A DNA stretch of 64,000 bases from Sulfidibacter corallicola (GTDB lineage: Bacteria; Acidobacteriota; Holophagae; Acanthopleuribacterales; Acanthopleuribacteraceae). The notes beneath the pieces were generated by a model. That model saw only the letters and a program-made list of their open reading frames with translations. It was not told the DNA's origin and searched no databases. This document shows, in pieces, positions 1-14,047 of this stretch (position 1 is the first letter of the stretch; each line of letters begins with the position of its first letter). Made by a program: the position numbers and the translations under genes. The stretch spans positions 1,612,001-1,676,000 of the forward strand of contig NZ_CP071793.1 in the NCBI RefSeq assembly GCF_017498545.1, written 5' to 3'.

Positions 1-144
1 GAAACGAGCCCGTTGGACGGTCCCTGTGAAACGTCGATCAAGTACTTCGCCCACGACATCGGGATGGTGCGCGACGACGACCTGGAATTGGTGGAATCGG
101 GCTACGTGTTCCGGGTCGATCCCGATTTGCCCTTGAAGCGGTGA
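1..144 (+). CDS. C-terminal fragment of an unknown protein (5' end outside window)
   Basis: An open frame in phase 1 runs from the first base to TGA at 142-144 and gives 47 residues. The tail contains the run CETSIKYFAHDIGMVRDDDLELV. The pattern of a Cys, then Ile-Lys-Tyr, a short Gly-containing turn and an Asp-rich stretch before DLELV is the kind of ending I associate with exported proteins of unknown function whose last beta-strands close a single domain. I do not recognise a named family. A good terminator follows 43 bases later, which supports a real gene end here. The function cannot be judged from this fragment. Confidence 0.6.
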   Translation, partial: ETSPLDGPCETSIKYFAHDIGMVRDDDLELVESGYVFRVDPDLPLKR

Positions 145-186
145 TCCGACGCAGGCTTTTCTGGAAGGTCCCGATGTGTTTGGCAT

Positions 187-210
187 GCCCCCGTCTCGGC
201 GGGGGCTTTT
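187..210 (+). terminator. Rho-independent terminator after the first partial gene
   Basis: A seven-base-pair GC stem (GCCCCCG, 187-193, with CGGGGGC, 200-206) encloses a six-base loop and is followed directly by TTTT at 207-210. It lies 43 bases downstream of the stop at 142-144, in the correct orientation. Confidence 0.8.
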
Positions 211-272
211 GCCGTTTGGGGGAGGGGGAGGCGGGTGTTCCTGGAAGCGGTTCGGCTTGGGGGAGAGGGAAT

Positions 273-359
273 TTCACCACTGAGTTCGCGGAGGTCACGG
301 AGTTTATGGGCACGACGCCGACCCCACCTCTCCGTGCCCTCCGCGAACTCGGTGGTAAA
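273..359. repeat. 87-bp palindromic repeat (CCGAG/CACGGAG family)
   Basis: Two 30-base arms, 273-302 and 330-359, are inverted copies that agree at 27 of 30 positions and surround a 27-base loop. The arms consist of short purine-rich units with the core GCGGAGGTCACGGAG. Related half-copies occur at 6356-6383, 6633-6660 and 28601-28630, always between genes. Repeats of this style (ACCACNGAGGNCACGGAG) are scattered through many Acidobacteria, Planctomycetes and other genomes. No coding function is seen in 211-409. Confidence 0.75.
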
Positions 360-409
360 AATTTCCTGAATCTCCAAGCCACGCTCGCCCGTGCGCAATC
401 CTCCACCGT

Positions 410-1443
410 TCAGAGCTCCGCCTGCTCCCGACGATCCCACTTGGCCTTGATCTCCATGATCTCCGATTCGATCTCCATGAAACAGGCCACCAAACGCGGC
501 TCGAAATGGTTCCCGGAACCGCGTTCCAGTTCGGCGAGGGCCGCATCGATCGGCCAGGCCTTTTTGTAGGGACGAACCATGGTCAGGGCGTCGAAGACGT
601 CGGCGATGGCCACGATGCGTGCACTCTCGGGGATGTCCACGCCGCTCAGGCCCGCGGGATAACCCTCGCCGTTCCACTTCTCGTGATGGCTCAGTGCCAC
701 GTCCGCCGCCATGCGGAACAGCGGCGTGTCGCTTTTGGACAGGATGCTGTGGCCGATGGTGGTGTGGGTCTTCATGACCACCCATTCTTCCGCGTCCAAG
801 CGGGCCGGCTTCTTGAGAATGGCGTCGGGGATCCCGATCTTGCCGGTATCGTGCATCGGCGCCGCCAACGCCAACATCGCCGCCCGGTCAACGTGCCAGC
901 CGGCGCGCCGGGCGATCGCGCCCGAGTAGGCGGCCATGCGCCAGATGTGGACGCCGGTGTCGGTGTCGTTGTAGTGGCCGGCCTCGCCCAGCATGTGGAT
1001 GGCGGCGCTCTGGCTGCACGCCAGCTCGGCGGTTTTGCGCACCACGCGTTCCTCGCAAGCGCGCTGCTGATCGTAGAGGGCCAGGTGGGTGGCCGTGCGC
1101 GCCAACACGATCGGTCGCGAAACCGGCTTGGTGATGTAGTCCACCGCGCCTACCTGAAAGCCGCGGTCCTCGTCCTCGATCTCGGCTCGTGCCGAAACGA
1201 AAATGACGGGAATACGCGCCGTCTCCGGGTTGGCCTTCAGGCGGGTGCAGACCTCGTAGCCATCCATTCCTGGCATCATCACGTCCAACAGGATGATGTC
1301 TGGCACGACCTTGCTCGCCACTTCCAGGGCCATGGGCCCGTCGGTCGCCGTGGAAATATGGTAGTCGTCGCGCAGAATCTGGCGCATCAGTTGTAGGTTG
1401 TTCGGTTCGTCGTCGGTGATCAGGACGCGTTGCTTCTTGAGCG

Positions 1444-1447
<4 letters not shown>
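410..1447 (-). CDS. Response regulator with HD-GYP domain (predicted c-di-GMP phosphodiesterase)
   Basis: This 345-residue protein has an N-terminal receiver domain (about residues 6-122) with the acidic pair DD at 12-13, phospho-acceptor Asp55 in the stretch LLDVMMPGMDG and the conserved Lys107 of TKP. A short linker leads to an HD-GYP domain. HD is at residues 199-200 (MHDTGKIGIPD), the second His pair at 254-255 (HHEKWNGEGYP) and GYP at 262-264, so the metal-binding and c-di-GMP-hydrolysing signature looks complete. The start ATG overlaps the stop of the upstream kinase gene as ATGA (1444-1447), so the two are translationally coupled and the kinase at 1444-6126 is the obvious phosphodonor. 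The expected output is lowering of c-di-GMP in response to the kinase's signal. Confidence 0.93.
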
Positions 1448-6126
<4,679 letters not shown>

Positions 6127-6133
6127 ATCGGTG

Positions 6134-6138
6134 CTCCT
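6134..6138 (-). promoter_or_regulatory. Ribosome binding site that sets the GTG start of the hybrid kinase
   Basis: Read on the minus strand, AGGAG is followed by seven bases and then GTG at 6126-6124. The next in-frame ATG (6117) lies 16 bases from this site, and the open frame extends upstream to 6312 without a comparable site. The upstream 62 residues also lack any protein-like pattern. Confidence 0.6.
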
Positions 6139-6355
6139 GGGGCGTGGGGAGGATTGGGTTCGTGGCCTGGGTGGGGTCTTGGCCACGAAAGGCGGGTCGC
6201 CGTGTTTTGGGGACAGGTTCGGGATGGTTGCGGGGCGGTTCTTCTCCTTCTTTCGACCGGGATCGACAATTGATTTAGACCCCGACCCGTCGAAAATCCG
6301 ACGTGGCATCACTTATTTGAATGTCAGCATCGCTTTGTCGAACTCTCGCGGTTTT

Positions 6356-6383
6356 GCGCACGGGCTCTGCGATCTCCGTGACC
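6356..6383 (-). repeat. 28-base direct repeat, copy A
   Basis: It is identical to 6633-6660; read on the minus strand it starts GGTCACGGAGATCGCAGAG. Similarity continues weakly on one flank (a CTCTT..AACAAA tract). It belongs to the same family as the palindrome at 273-359. Confidence 0.8.
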
Positions 6384-6632
6384 ACTCTTGAAACAAAGTT
6401 GCTCGGAGTGCCCGCATACCGAGAGATTCGTCGTGCCCAGTAGGTACATCCGCCGGATGTACTTTTCGAAGTGATCCAGGCTTCGCAAAATCAAGTGGTA
6501 AAAAAGCGAAGCAGATAAGTCGGGCATCCAGATCTCTCGATAGCACTAAATATTGCTGCTCAAATACTTCGATTGGTGGAGCAGGGCCGGTAAGGCAAGC
6601 TGTTCCACTTACAGGCTTTGGGTCTCTTTCGC

Positions 6633-6660
6633 GCGCACGGGCTCTGCGATCTCCGTGACC
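6633..6660 (-). repeat. 28-base direct repeat, copy B
   Basis: This is an exact second copy of 6356-6383 in the same orientation, 277 bases away. Both are half-elements without the inverted partner that is present at 273-359. Confidence 0.8.
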
Positions 6661-6841
6661 TCTATTATGTAACAAACTCTGTAAAGCTCGAAGATAAAGA
6701 TAAAAATATAAAAAGGCGAATGTGCGGGGAGTTCGTCGAAAAACGTCGGCCCGGCGGGCCAACCTACTGCAACGACGCCCCTCTCACAATTGCGGGAACT
6801 CCAAGCAATTCGCTTCGATTAGTTACCCACCTGAAACCCGG

Positions 6842-6880
6842 GCCCCCGGCCTGGGCGGCGACTCCGTGGTAAAGGATCTT
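6842..6880 (+). repeat. GC-rich intergenic repeat, copy 1
   Basis: The core GCCCCCGGCC(T/C)GGGCGGCGACTC also occurs at 19940-19980. Both copies continue with a GTG..TAAA..ATCTT tail. The copies are 13 kb apart, both intergenic and in the same orientation, which suggests a dispersed non-coding element. Confidence 0.55.
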
Positions 6881-6930
6881 CCCCTCTCTCGAAACCAGAC
6901 CGGGTCGGGGTCGACATCTCCTTCCGACAC

Positions 6931-9681
6931 TCAGCTTGCGCTCTCGGACGCGCCGGCTTCTTTCGGTTCCTCCTCCACCGGTACCAGCGGCAGGCTCAGG
7001 TAAAACACGGCGCCCTGTCCCGGCCCCTCGCTCTCGGCCCACACGCGACCGTTCATCTCGCGCATCGCGTTGGCGCAGCTATGCAGACCGAATCCGTGAC
7101 CGTGTGGTTTGGTCGTGTAGCCGTACTGAAAAATCGTGGTCAACTCGTCCTCTTGGATCCCGACGCCGTTGTCGCGCACGCTGATTTGCACCGTCCCGTT
7201 CATCACCCGCGTGCCGATCCAGACTTGGCGGTCGTCTTCCTCGTTCGCGGCAAGGGCCTCGCGTGCGTTTTCCAAGAGGCTGAGGAAGGCGTAGGAGAGT
7301 TTGGTGCGAATGCCCTTGATGGTGGGGATCTCCGCCATGTCGCGGTTCAGCCGGATGTGGTAGCGCTCTTCCAACTGGGCATCCGCCAGCAGGATGTCGG
7401 TCAGGATTTCGTTGATGTCGAGCGGTTCGTCGTACTGGATCTGGCGAGCGAAGTTGGTCTGTGCGGCCAGGGCGTTGCAGATCTGGTCCACGTAGTGTTG
7501 CAGGGCGATCAATTCCCCGCGGAATGTCTTGTGCTCGTCGATCAGCGCGTCGCACAGCTTGATGAGGTAATGGGTGAACTGTTCGAGGCCTTTTTCGGAC
7601 GACACCCAATCGCGGAAGGCCTGGCCTTTCTCCTCGATCAATCGCTGGCGGATCTTGGTGAGCCTTTGGGTCTTGGAGTCCTTGACCCGCTGGTTGGCCG
7701 TTTGTACCGATACCCGAAGGCTGTTGAGTACGTTGCCGATGTTGTGGAGCACGCCACTGGCGATCTCGGCCATGCCCGAGTACCGGGCGCCCTCGATCAG
7801 CCCGCGTTGGGTGCGGCGCAGGCGCTCGGTGCGTTCGCGAACCTTGTCTTCCAGGGTTCGGCTGTACTCGCGCAGGTCGTGAATCATGGTGGCCAAGCGC
7901 TCCGTCAGGGTGTTGAAGGCTTCGGCCAGGGCGGCCATCTCCTCGCTGCCCCCCGGCTGGGCGCGTTTGTCGAGATCGCCCAGCACCATGGCCGAGGCGG
8001 TTTGTCTCAGGCGCTCGATCGGACGCCCCTGAACCCGCGCCGTCATCGAGGAGATCCAGACGCTGAGCGCCAGCACCATCAACCCTACGAGCAGCGCCGC
8101 TTTGGTGGCTTTGGTGACGCCCACCAGCGCCGCATCGTGGCTTTGGCTGACCACCACCCGCCAGTCCAATTGGGCGATGTCTTCGATGTTGACCCCGCTG
8201 CTGGTGCGCAACGGCGCATGGGCGATGAGGGCGCGTTTGCCGTGGAGATCGCGGCCGTGGTGCCTGTCCGGCGGTGCGGTGCCGAAGCGGGCGTCTTGCG
8301 GCAGGTTCATGGGCGAGTCGTCGAAATCCCACCAGGTCGTGTCCGTGACCGCGGTGTTCGCTTCGCCCGAAGCGATGATCAAACCTCGTTTGTCGACGAG
8401 ATAGACCGCGGTCTCCTTGCCACGGCTCAGTTTCTGGAGGGCGCTTTGGATGGCGCGCATTTGGTAGGTGGAGGTCATGACCCCCGCGATGCGGCCCTGG
8501 GTCTTGTCCAGAATCGCCGCCGCGATCCGCAGGGAGGGCAATCCGGTCGACCGCGAGAACTGCAGATCGCCGAACCAACTGGCGCCCAAACCGCTGTTCC
8601 ACGCCTCGCGCCACCAGATCTCGGTCGCGAACGAGCTGGACGGGGGCTTTTTGCCTTGGGCTGCGACCAGCGAGCCATGGCGGTCGGTGAGGAACAGGTC
8701 CTGGTGCGAGTGCTCGTTGGTGCGGAACCTGGCGAATACCATCATTTGGGCGTTGCCGCGGATATTCAGGATAAAGGGACTGTCGGGTGACTCGTTCTGC
8801 CAGCGCCGTTCCTTTTCGGCAATCTGGGCGCGGACCCGATCGGGATCCTCCGGATAAGCGTCGTTGGCCTGACGCAACCCCTCCTGAATGACCGGTTCAC
8901 GACCCAATGCGACCAACTTGTACAGGTGCGATTCCAGGTCGTCGGCCACTCTACCGGCCGCGATCTCGGCCAGGTAGCGGAGATTCTGGCCGACCTGATC
9001 GATATGTGCGTCGCGGATGAGGGCCGCCAGCACCACGGTGACCGGAAGGACCGAGAGCGAGGCGACGCCGGTGGTGATCAGGGTTTGTTGGGCCGACAAA
9101 TTGATGCGGGTGAAAAAGGGAGACTTGGGGCGCATCCGGTAATACCAAACCATCCATCCCAGCAGGATCAGGTGCATCGTGAACAGCGGAATCGCCAGGG
9201 CGTGCGCCCCGGGGAAGTCGGTCAGGACGCTGCGCCGGTTCGGCATGGCCACCAAGTCGACGGCGATCATGACGATCGCGCCGGCGAGCATCAGGCCCAG
9301 CGCGCTGGGGATGCGCCGCAATCGGTCGGCGATACACACTTCGAGCGGCACCATCAGCAACAGGAACGGGGCGATGTGGAGGTAGTCGGCCATGAACAGC
9401 GGGGCCGTGACGGCGTGGATGACCTGTGATCCGGCGAGCCACCAGATCGCCACGCGGTGTTTGCGATGGCGCAGGGCCAGCAGCCAGGAGAGGGTGTGTC
9501 CGGCGGCCATCAGGCCCGTACCGGCGAGCAGCCATGCGTACTGGCGGTCGCCGGTGCGCAGCAGGCCGACGATCATCAGCGCGAGGGAAGTCGCGGTTGC
9601 GATCGTCGCCAAGGCGGCCACCGGATAAAAGGGATGGCGGGGTCCCGCCCCCAGGATTCGATCCGGCCGAGCGTCACTCAT
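6931..9681 (-). CDS. Membrane sensor histidine kinase with Cache-like sensor and HAMP
   Basis: The 916-residue protein begins with about six membrane segments (residues 20-215). A large extracytoplasmic region follows (about 220-525) with the look of a double-Cache sensor (for example AVYLVDKRGLIIASG), then a membrane segment (about 527-548), a HAMP domain, a coiled coil, and a kinase core with the phosphorylated His near residue 644 in GVLHNIGNVLNSL. The ATPase domain has ENAREAL, DNGVGI and GHGFGLH. The HNIGNVLNS type of H box is typical of kinases that signal to separate response regulators; no receiver is attached and none is adjacent. The gene starts nine bases after the stop of the BMP-type lipoprotein gene, so both are probably on one transcript and the lipoprotein may deliver the ligand. 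Confidence 0.92.
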   Translation of the reverse strand: MSDARPDRILGAGPRHPFYPVAALATIATATSLALMIVGLLRTGDRQYAWLLAGTGLMAAGHTLSWLLALRHRKHRVAIWWLAGSQVIHAVTAPLFMADYLHIAPFLLLMVPLEVCIADRLRRIPSALGLMLAGAIVMIAVDLVAMPNRRSVLTDFPGAHALAIPLFTMHLILLGWMVWYYRMRPKSPFFTRINLSAQQTLITTGVASLSVLPVTVVLAALIRDAHIDQVGQNLRYLAEIAAGRVADDLESHLYKLVALGREPVIQEGLRQANDAYPEDPDRVRAQIAEKERRWQNESPDSPFILNIRGNAQMMVFARFRTNEHSHQDLFLTDRHGSLVAAQGKKPPSSSFATEIWWREAWNSGLGASWFGDLQFSRSTGLPSLRIAAAILDKTQGRIAGVMTSTYQMRAIQSALQKLSRGKETAVYLVDKRGLIIASGEANTAVTDTTWWDFDDSPMNLPQDARFGTAPPDRHHGRDLHGKRALIAHAPLRTSSGVNIEDIAQLDWRVVVSQSHDAALVGVTKATKAALLVGLMVLALSVWISSMTARVQGRPIERLRQTASAMVLGDLDKRAQPGGSEEMAALAEAFNTLTERLATMIHDLREYSRTLEDKVRERTERLRRTQRGLIEGARYSGMAEIASGVLHNIGNVLNSLRVSVQTANQRVKDSKTQRLTKIRQRLIEEKGQAFRDWVSSEKGLEQFTHYLIKLCDALIDEHKTFRGELIALQHYVDQICNALAAQTNFARQIQYDEPLDINEILTDILLADAQLEERYHIRLNRDMAEIPTIKGIRTKLSYAFLSLLENAREALAANEEDDRQVWIGTRVMNGTVQISVRDNGVGIQEDELTTIFQYGYTTKPHGHGFGLHSCANAMREMNGRVWAESEGPGQGAVFYLSLPLVPVEEEPKEAGASESAS

Positions 9682-9690
9682 GCTGAACCC

Positions 9691-10806
9691 CTAGGGCTGT
9701 TCGGCCCTGGCCAGGGTCGGGTCTGCAATGATGGCGTTCCGCGCCGATTCGACGTGCTGTCGACACGCCGTGGGTATGCGGGTTTCCCAATCGTGGAACG
9801 GCGCCAAATCCACGCCGCCGTTGGCGAGGCTGGCCGTGCGAATGCCGGGTTCCAGCTTTCCTTTGGCCAGGTCCTTCAAGAGATCCGCGACGGCGATGTC
9901 CAATTTCTTGGAAGCACTCGTCAACAGGGCGCTTCGCGCGATCGGAAGGGAATAGTATTGATCGCCGTCGACACCGATGGCCATCAGGTTCATTTCGGCG
10001 GCCACCACCAGCGCACCGTTTCCGCTGTTGCCGCCCACGCCAAACACCACGTCGGCGCCCTCCGCGATGAATTCACGGGCTTTGACCTTGCCCAGTTCCG
10101 GATCGTTGAAGCTGGGCAGGTACACGTTCAGAGTTTGGATGTCCGGATTGACCGAGCGTGCGCCGTTCTGGTAGCCGGTCACGAAGCGCACCACGGGCTC
10201 TACATCGGGACCGGAAATGGAAGCGATGATGCCGGTTTGGCTCATACAGGCAGCCAGGACCCCGGCCAGGTAGCCGACCTGGTCCTCGGCGAAATTCAGG
10301 CTGGTCACGTTGTCGAGCCCGCCCTCCGGGGAGTAGCAGTCTTCGATGTGGTCCGGACAACCGAAGCCCGGCTCGTAGACGACGTCGACGATGGCGAACT
10401 TCAGGTTCGGGTGGCGCCGGGCAGCCCGGGCGGTGGCGTGGCCCATCAGAAACCCGCTCGTGACGATCAGGTCCGGGTTCTGCCCCGCTTGATATTCGAT
10501 GTGGGCTTCGTAGTCGAATTCACTGGAGGCGCTGGTCGCGGTCAGGGAGATCAGTCCCTGGCGCTCCGCTTCCCGGGCACCTTGCAGGATGTGGGCGTTA
10601 AACGTCTTGTCGTCATCCTGGCCGGTATCGAGGATGACCGACACTCGGGCCTTGTCGCCCTGGGTTTCGGGGGCCGGGGGCGCCGATCGATTGCAGGCCG
10701 TCCCCAGCCAACAGGGAACCAGCACCCCCAACAGCAGGATGCGAACGGTCCGCTGATGCCTGGGCGGAATAAGGGCTGCGTTCCAAGTGCGCCGGGGTCC
10801 GAGCAT
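9691..10806 (-). CDS. BMP/PnrA-family substrate-binding lipoprotein
   Basis: The 371-residue protein has an N-terminal hydrophobic segment ending at a Cys (LGTAC near residues 34-38), an imperfect lipobox, so an outer-face lipid anchor is likely. The body matches the basic membrane protein / PnrA family: a DTGQDDDKTFN opening, a SGFLMGHATA ligand-loop region, LNFAEDQVGYLAGV, and GADVVFGVGGNSGNGAL near the C-terminus. Family members bind nucleosides or similar small ligands and usually feed an ABC transporter. No permease or ATPase gene is present here; the next gene, nine bases downstream, is a histidine kinase. I infer a sensing role. An AAGG ribosome site lies about six bases before the ATG. 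Confidence 0.88.
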   Translation of the reverse strand: MLGPRRTWNAALIPPRHQRTVRILLLGVLVPCWLGTACNRSAPPAPETQGDKARVSVILDTGQDDDKTFNAHILQGAREAERQGLISLTATSASSEFDYEAHIEYQAGQNPDLIVTSGFLMGHATARAARRHPNLKFAIVDVVYEPGFGCPDHIEDCYSPEGGLDNVTSLNFAEDQVGYLAGVLAACMSQTGIIASISGPDVEPVVRFVTGYQNGARSVNPDIQTLNVYLPSFNDPELGKVKAREFIAEGADVVFGVGGNSGNGALVVAAEMNLMAIGVDGDQYYSLPIARSALLTSASKKLDIAVADLLKDLAKGKLEPGIRTASLANGGVDLAPFHDWETRIPTACRQHVESARNAIIADPTLARAEQP

Positions 10807-11235
10807 GGATTGCCTTCCGTATGTGCCGCTTTGTTTTCATTTTCGGTCGGATTCGAGAAAACATGAAGCACTCACGGAAGCTCGTGCACACCATGAAATC
10901 GGGAAAATTGTCAGATCGGGATGGAAATGCCCCCATCTCGATTCGCGGTGACTGCGGATTTTTACCATCACGGTCGCAGCAGGAACGGAGTTGTTCAAAA
11001 TTATAAGTTGCTCGAGTGGTGGTTGAGGAGAACCTCGGCTCACGATACGGAAGGCAGGAAGCGACATGGATGCGGAAAGGGCAGGACAGTGTCTCGCCTA
11101 TTCCGGGCCCCGATGCATCCGGGTTCCGGATATTTTCTTGACATCCAAGGCACCTGCCCTCGCGACGGGAACCCATGCCACGAGCGAATCGGCCGCCGAA
11201 CCGTGGATTCGAAGGCCGATCGCTCGATCAGGGCG
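10807..11235. other. Intergenic region upstream of the BMP lipoprotein gene
   Basis: These 429 bases lie between the stop of the ATP-grasp gene and the start of the BMP gene, both on the minus strand. I see no gene, no strong hairpin and no repeat. The A+T-rich part (10830-11020) is the likely promoter zone for the BMP-kinase pair. Confidence 0.5.
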
Positions 11236-12486
11236 TCAGGTGTCGCCGATCTTGGTTTCCTCGTCGCGGCGCCACTTCTGGATCTGTTGCCAGAAGTGTT
11301 CGGTGAACGCTTCGACCTCGTGAGGCGGATACAGCGCGGTCACTTTTTGGCGAATGGCGTCCTTGGCGATGTCGGATCCGAAGAACTCCCACGTGATTTC
11401 GTCGAGATGGGCCAGGTGCTGGTCGCAGAACTCTTCGAACCGTTCGGTCTCGAAGTGCGCTTCGGCCAGGGTGGCGTACTGCTCCACCTTCTCTTCGAGG
11501 GAGGCCTTCTCGCGGGCGATCTCGAAGTAGGGCTCCCAACTCTGGTTGAGGCGCATTTTGCGCTCGGTCACCGCGCAGAAGATCGACCAGCGGATGTTGG
11601 CCTTGATCAGCCACGGGAAGTGCCAGTGAAGGGAGGTGACCTGCGAGTCCGGACAGGGATTGGCGAAGTCGATGGGATACCAGGTGCCTTCCTTGCTGAG
11701 GCACTCGCAGGAGTTGAAATCCCACAGGAAGAAGCTGTTGATGATGATGGTCAGTTTGCGCAGCCAATCCTGATCCTTGACGGACAGGGTGGAGGACCCT
11801 TCCACGTACCGACCGTGCAGCGGTGCGGCCGGATTGTAGTGGACCAGCTTGACCTGGGGACCCAGTCCGACACAGCGAATGAAGTGTTCGTGGGGGGCGA
11901 CCGCGGCCTGCAGGTGCATTACGTGTTTGCCGCTTTGTTCATACGAGGCCCGCAACTCGCCGTCGTTGTCGATCTTGGTGACGCCGACCCAGCCGCCACC
12001 GTCGTAGGGCTTCATGAACATGGGATAACCCATCTTCTGACCGACCTCGCCCAGGTTGAACAACCGGGCGTAGCTCTTGAGGGTGTGGTCCAGGTCCTTG
12101 CTGCGCTCGTAGGATTTGGGCGGCACCATCCAGGTTTCCGGAATGGGCAGGCCCAGTTTCATCATGGCGCAGTAAGTGGTCTGTTTCTCCATGGACTGAA
12201 CGGCCCAGGGATTGTTCAGTACGTACAAGTCATTGAGGATGATGGCCTTTTTGATCCATTCCCGACTGGTGTGGTACCAGTGGGTGAGACGATCCAATAC
12301 CACCGCGTACTTGCAGTGCTGGCGCAGCGAATAGGGTTCGATGGTGACGCGCTCCACGTTGAAGTTGACGGTGTTCCCCTCGTGGGGAATGGCCAGTTGC
12401 AGCCTCCTGATGATTTCCTCATAGCAAATGGGCCAGCAGATATCGGCGCCCAGAGAGAGGCCGATCGTCTTGGTGATGTTGCCCAT
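11236..12486 (-). CDS. ATP-grasp family protein (RimK-like ligase, substrate unknown)
   Basis: The 416-residue soluble protein has an ATP-grasp core. The stretch YPMFMKPYDGGGWVGV (about residues 170-185) holds the ATP-binding Lys and Gly loop, and the segment with FNSCECL and WYPIDFANPCPD (about 275-300) carries the acidic and Asn residues expected to bind Mg-ATP. The N-terminal part resembles a pre-ATP-grasp domain. The C-terminal 120 residues are helical and rich in Glu/Lys, without a recognised domain. Such enzymes join a carboxylate to an amine through an acylphosphate. AAGGAG lies six bases before the ATG. The esterase and S51 genes upstream on the same strand point to a peptide or amide metabolite, but the 330-base gap leaves open whether they share a transcript. 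Whether it is an active ligase is not certain. Confidence 0.8.
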   Translation of the reverse strand: MGNITKTIGLSLGADICWPICYEEIIRRLQLAIPHEGNTVNFNVERVTIEPYSLRQHCKYAVVLDRLTHWYHTSREWIKKAIILNDLYVLNNPWAVQSMEKQTTYCAMMKLGLPIPETWMVPPKSYERSKDLDHTLKSYARLFNLGEVGQKMGYPMFMKPYDGGGWVGVTKIDNDGELRASYEQSGKHVMHLQAAVAPHEHFIRCVGLGPQVKLVHYNPAAPLHGRYVEGSSTLSVKDQDWLRKLTIIINSFFLWDFNSCECLSKEGTWYPIDFANPCPDSQVTSLHWHFPWLIKANIRWSIFCAVTERKMRLNQSWEPYFEIAREKASLEEKVEQYATLAEAHFETERFEEFCDQHLAHLDEITWEFFGSDIAKDAIRQKVTALYPPHEVEAFTEHFWQQIQKWRRDEETKIGDT

Positions 12487-12816
12487 GGGTCACTCCTTGG
12501 TTGATCTGGATGAGTCGATGCGACTGGAAACGTACGTGTCGGTGCCGGCTCGAGACGCGGGGTCGGCGGTGGAAGGGGCACGTGAAGGCAGCGAGCGATG
12601 GCGAACCCGGCATGGGCACGAGGATCCCAGCGGTCGACCGCCCGACCGGTGCCCATGACCGGCGGGCGCATGGCGGCTCACCACGACCTGTGTCGCGATG
12701 GGCAAACCCTTGGTTTCCAATGTCCTGGCTAGGACACCCAGCGCTGCGTCGCTACCCGAATCGCACACCTTGGCTGTGAAACGACTGAACGTTCACCCAC
12801 CGGCCTGGTGAAAAAC
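12487..12816. other. Gap between esterase and ATP-grasp genes
   Basis: These 330 bases hold no convincing gene, hairpin or repeat. They could contain a separate promoter for the ATP-grasp gene. Confidence 0.45.
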
Positions 12817-13950
12817 CTATTCGTAGACCATCCACAGGGGACCGGGAAACAGCCATGACAAACCTTCGCGAAGGCGATCGCGCCAGTTTTCCCAGTTATG
12901 TCCGTCTCGAGCTTCCACGTATCTTACCATCATACCGCTGGCTTGAAGTAGGGGAACCAGCGAACGATTTTCGTAGATCAGCGACTCGTAGGTGCCGCAG
13001 CTCACGAACAGTTTTTCCGCCGGTTTGCCGCACTTGTCGCGAAACTGGTTGACGAAGGGCACGATCGGGTCGAAGGCCGGGCCGCGCTTGTGCTTGCCGA
13101 TGTCGGTGAACGCGAAGGATCCCGATTGCAGCAGCAAGCGACCGAAGGTGCCCTGATTGCGCCAAGCGGTGTAGAGCGAGGCCACGGCGCCGAACGAGGC
13201 GCCCATCAGGCCGCGATAGGCGGGGCGCGGGTTCAAGGGGAATTTGGATTCCATGTAGGGCAGCACGCTCTTGACGATGAAGTCGGCGTGGCGCTCGTCG
13301 GCGGCGTACTCGCGCAGACGGTCGCCGGCCTGGGTGAGGACCACGATCATCGGCGGGATCTCCAACCGGTGGATCATGTTGTCCAGCACGGTCTGCATCG
13401 AGGCGTAGCGCATGTAGTCGTGGCCGTCGTGAACGATCAGCAGGGGATACTGACGGGTCTTGCGAAAGCGGGCCGGCAGGTACACCGAAATGCTGCGTTC
13501 ACCGAGTGGCGTATCCTCGAGGACGTGGTCCTCGATACTGCCCGGCCGGGTATCGGGATCGTGGTAGGACCACTCCGGCGTTTCGTAACCCTGGGTGTGG
13601 CACACGGAATTGAATCCGAAGGGATCGCGGGCCACCTGGGGGTTGTAGGGGTCGTGGACCCAGTGGCTCTTGCCCTTGACCGTGATGTTGAACTTGTATT
13701 CGATGCGGCTGCGTTTGGGCAGGTCGAGCGTCAGGTACCAGAGGTCGGTCTTTTTGAGGCGGCCAAACTCTTGGGACGATTCGAGGCCGAACACCCAGTG
13801 CATCAGGTAGACGGCGTCCACCTGGCCGCGAAACACGAAGGTGATCGAGGTGCCCTCCATCAGCGGAAAATCGTGACTTTCGATGAAGGTGTCGATATCG
13901 GCTTCGGTGACCGTTTCCTTTTCTTCCAAAACTCTGATCGCCAGTGTCAC
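12817..13950 (-). CDS. Fes-like esterase (CBM48/E-set plus alpha/beta-hydrolase)
   Basis: Starting at the GTG at 13950, with GGAGG four bases upstream, the protein has 377 residues and no signal peptide. The N-terminal 130 residues form an early-set domain of the type found in enterochelin esterases and glycogen-branching enzymes (FVFRGQVDAVYLMHW, YKFNITVKGKSHWVHDPYNP). The hydrolase follows, with the HDGHDY loop, the nucleophile elbow GASFGA and a late His in DGHNWENW, giving a plausible Ser-Asp-His triad. COG2382 (Fes-related) members cleave esters of siderophores, but many are uncharacterised. There is no siderophore synthesis or uptake gene next to it, and the S51 and ATP-grasp neighbours suggest another substrate. 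It lies 97 bases behind the S51 gene. Confidence 0.85.
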   Translation of the reverse strand: MTLAIRVLEEKETVTEADIDTFIESHDFPLMEGTSITFVFRGQVDAVYLMHWVFGLESSQEFGRLKKTDLWYLTLDLPKRSRIEYKFNITVKGKSHWVHDPYNPQVARDPFGFNSVCHTQGYETPEWSYHDPDTRPGSIEDHVLEDTPLGERSISVYLPARFRKTRQYPLLIVHDGHDYMRYASMQTVLDNMIHRLEIPPMIVVLTQAGDRLREYAADERHADFIVKSVLPYMESKFPLNPRPAYRGLMGASFGAVASLYTAWRNQGTFGRLLLQSGSFAFTDIGKHKRGPAFDPIVPFVNQFRDKCGKPAEKLFVSCGTYESLIYENRSLVPLLQASGMMVRYVEARDGHNWENWRDRLREGLSWLFPGPLWMVYE

Positions 13951-14047
13951 GCTTCCTCCCCTGAGTGGTTGCCGTCCCCCGTTCCATTGGCTTCGGATCG
14001 CGCCGGGTCGGGGCTCCGGTGGCGGTCCTGTGGTGCCTCGAACCCTG

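Larger units (their letters stand above)
6127..6930. other. Intergenic region, A+T-richer, with dispersed repeats
   Basis: About 800 bases separate the two kinase genes and I find no convincing gene. The stretch is richer in A and T than its surroundings. It carries two identical 28-base repeats (6356-6383 and 6633-6660), a short perfect palindrome GTACATCC-GCC-GGATGTAC (6444-6462) followed by TTTT, and a GC-rich repeat (6842-6880). Apparent reading frames here are built from the repeats and are rejected. Confidence 0.6.

Noticed and set aside
6313..6762. A 149-codon frame upstream of the hybrid kinase
   Set aside because: Its sequence is made of the dispersed repeats (the GHGDRRARA-like words come from the two copies) and it lacks a ribosome site.
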